64,000 nt of DNA from Solanum dulcamara (taxonomy: Eukaryota; Streptophyta; Magnoliopsida; Solanales; Solanaceae). Positions 63,308 through 64,000 of this stretch are shown in pieces. The position numbers and the translations under genes are program-made. Location: positions 87,024,341-87,088,340 of the forward strand of contig NC_077237.1 in assembly GCF_947179165.1 (NCBI RefSeq). Reading direction: 5' to 3'. The stretch's first letter is position 1, and each line of letters begins with the position of its first letter. Under the pieces are notes generated by a model, which worked only from the letters and a program-made list of their open reading frames with translations, made no database searches and had not been told where the DNA came from.

Positions 63308-63700
63308 CCTGGGCAAAATTGAAACTCGAATGTTGTCGAAAAGAACCACTTATTTTGCTTGTCTAGTGTTCAAATTGGAAGATGGATTTTAGGAGTTAAA
63401 AATGTTAATTGGAAGATGGATTTTAGGCCTTAAAAATGTTAAGGCAGTTGTTATTCTGAGAGTGACCATGAAGCAGAGCAACGAGCTAAAGTTGTCTGTT
63501 TTTCAGGTTCAGGACCTAGAGCGAGGCTACCGTTGAAAAGAGGTGAGGGATGGATAGAATTAAAAATGGGGAACTTTTTCAATGATGCAGGAGAAGATGC
63601 AGATGTAGAAGCGCGATTGATGGAGTTTAGGCATTTGGTTGGAAACAAGGCCTCATGGTTCAAGGAATTGAGTTTCGTCCAGAATGAAGAAGAGAAGGAT
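63308..63700 (+). pseudogene. Inverted partial copy of the F-box/PP2-B last exon
   Basis: It matches exon 3 of the gene at 60244-62134 but on the opposite strand. GGCAAAATTGAAACTCGAAT corresponds to its GKIETR region and AGTGACCATGAAGCAGAGCA to its D-N-E-A-E-E region. GGGAACTTTTTCAATGATGC gives GNFFNDAGEDADVEARLME, and ...GTTTCGTCCAGAATGAAGA aligns through the stop region. The F-box and first PP2 part are absent. A 34-37 bp piece (TTGGAAGATGGATTTTAGG) is duplicated in tandem at about 63376 and 63411. There are stops in the first half, and the true stop codon is bypassed by a frame change. The 91-codon frame 63533-63808 is part of it. Not functional as a PP2 protein. Confidence 0.88.
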
Positions 63701-64000
63701 CCTCCGCTTATATGTCTTTTGTTTTGGTCTCATTTGGATTGGTTCGAATACTTCTTAAATGGTCCTTCCGAGGAACGTATCGAGAGAGAATTGTATTTGG
63801 TTAGATAATGTATAGTTGATAAACAAGAGTCGGTTTTTTTTAACAAGGTATTGAATGTATTATCAAATATTCCACTAGATGAACAACCATTTGTGCCAGT
63901 TCCTACTGCCATTGTAATTGTTCTATATAGTGTTGCTTTTATTTCCAAAGTTTGCATCATATATTAGCTTGTTAAGTTTACATGCATCTACTTGATGTTG
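63701..64000. other. Sequence downstream of the F-box pseudogene
   Basis: A frame at about 63850-63960 (+) reads LDEQPFVPVPTAIVIVLYSV after a T-rich stretch. It could be an exon fragment or chance; I do not recognise it. Nothing else is supported up to the window end. Confidence 0.25.

Noticed and set aside
63533..63808. 91-codon gene with GNFFNDAGEDADVEARLME
   Set aside because: It is the end of a copied PP2-B exon lacking the F-box and the start of the PP2 domain, with stops upstream; called a pseudogene.

Overview
The window is nuclear DNA of a flowering plant. The gene structures (short exons, GT-AG introns), the AT-rich background, and the tRNA-derived SINEs, Au-type SINE tails, RTE and L1 LINEs, TRIMs and small hAT/Stowaway-like MITEs all point to a Solanaceae, most likely a Solanum (tomato or potato type). 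This placement rests on recognising repeat families by eye, not on a database search.

Five intact protein genes can be read exon by exon. (1) A K+ channel beta subunit / aldo-keto reductase (KAB1 type), + strand, 1085-6857, 4 exons, 330 aa. (2) An ALWAYS EARLY (ALY, LIN9/Mip130 family) gene, - strand, CDS 49466-27589, 20 coding exons, 1140 aa, plus two upstream non-coding leader exons reaching about 52720. (3) A small secreted cysteine-knot peptide related to metallocarboxypeptidase inhibitors and the 2A11 fruit protein, - strand, 55700-54669, 2 exons, 81 aa. (4) A VAMP72-group R-SNARE, + strand, 57107-59419, 5 exons, 220 aa. (5) An F-box / phloem-protein-2 (PP2-B type) gene, - strand, 62134-60244, 3 exons, 261 aa. 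It is followed by an inverted, decayed partial copy of its last exon at about 63308-63700 (+). For every gene the exon phases join without a frame break.

The most striking structure is an approximately 18 kb head-to-tail satellite array at about 7545-26960. Its unit is about 180 bp with roughly 100 copies, and one approximately 1 kb unrelated segment (about 19200-20200) interrupts it. The array lies between KAB1 and the 3' end of ALY. All the small ORFs inside it are by-products of the satellite: 180 bp is 60 codons, and the consensus is open on both strands.

The ALY gene is stretched to about 25 kb by intronic insertions. The largest intron (38721-45124) holds an LTR retrotransposon remnant, one LTR of which was split by an RTE LINE that left a target-site duplication; a TRIM and several SINE/MITE pieces are also there. 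Other introns hold decayed L1 and RTE pieces, SINEs and a 276 bp near-perfect fold-back. The right-hand third (about 53-64 kb) is ordinary gene-bearing euchromatin with MITEs between genes.

The five genes do not form a pathway: ion-channel accessory, cell-cycle/developmental transcription, secreted inhibitor-like peptide, membrane fusion, and ubiquitin-ligase substrate adaptor.
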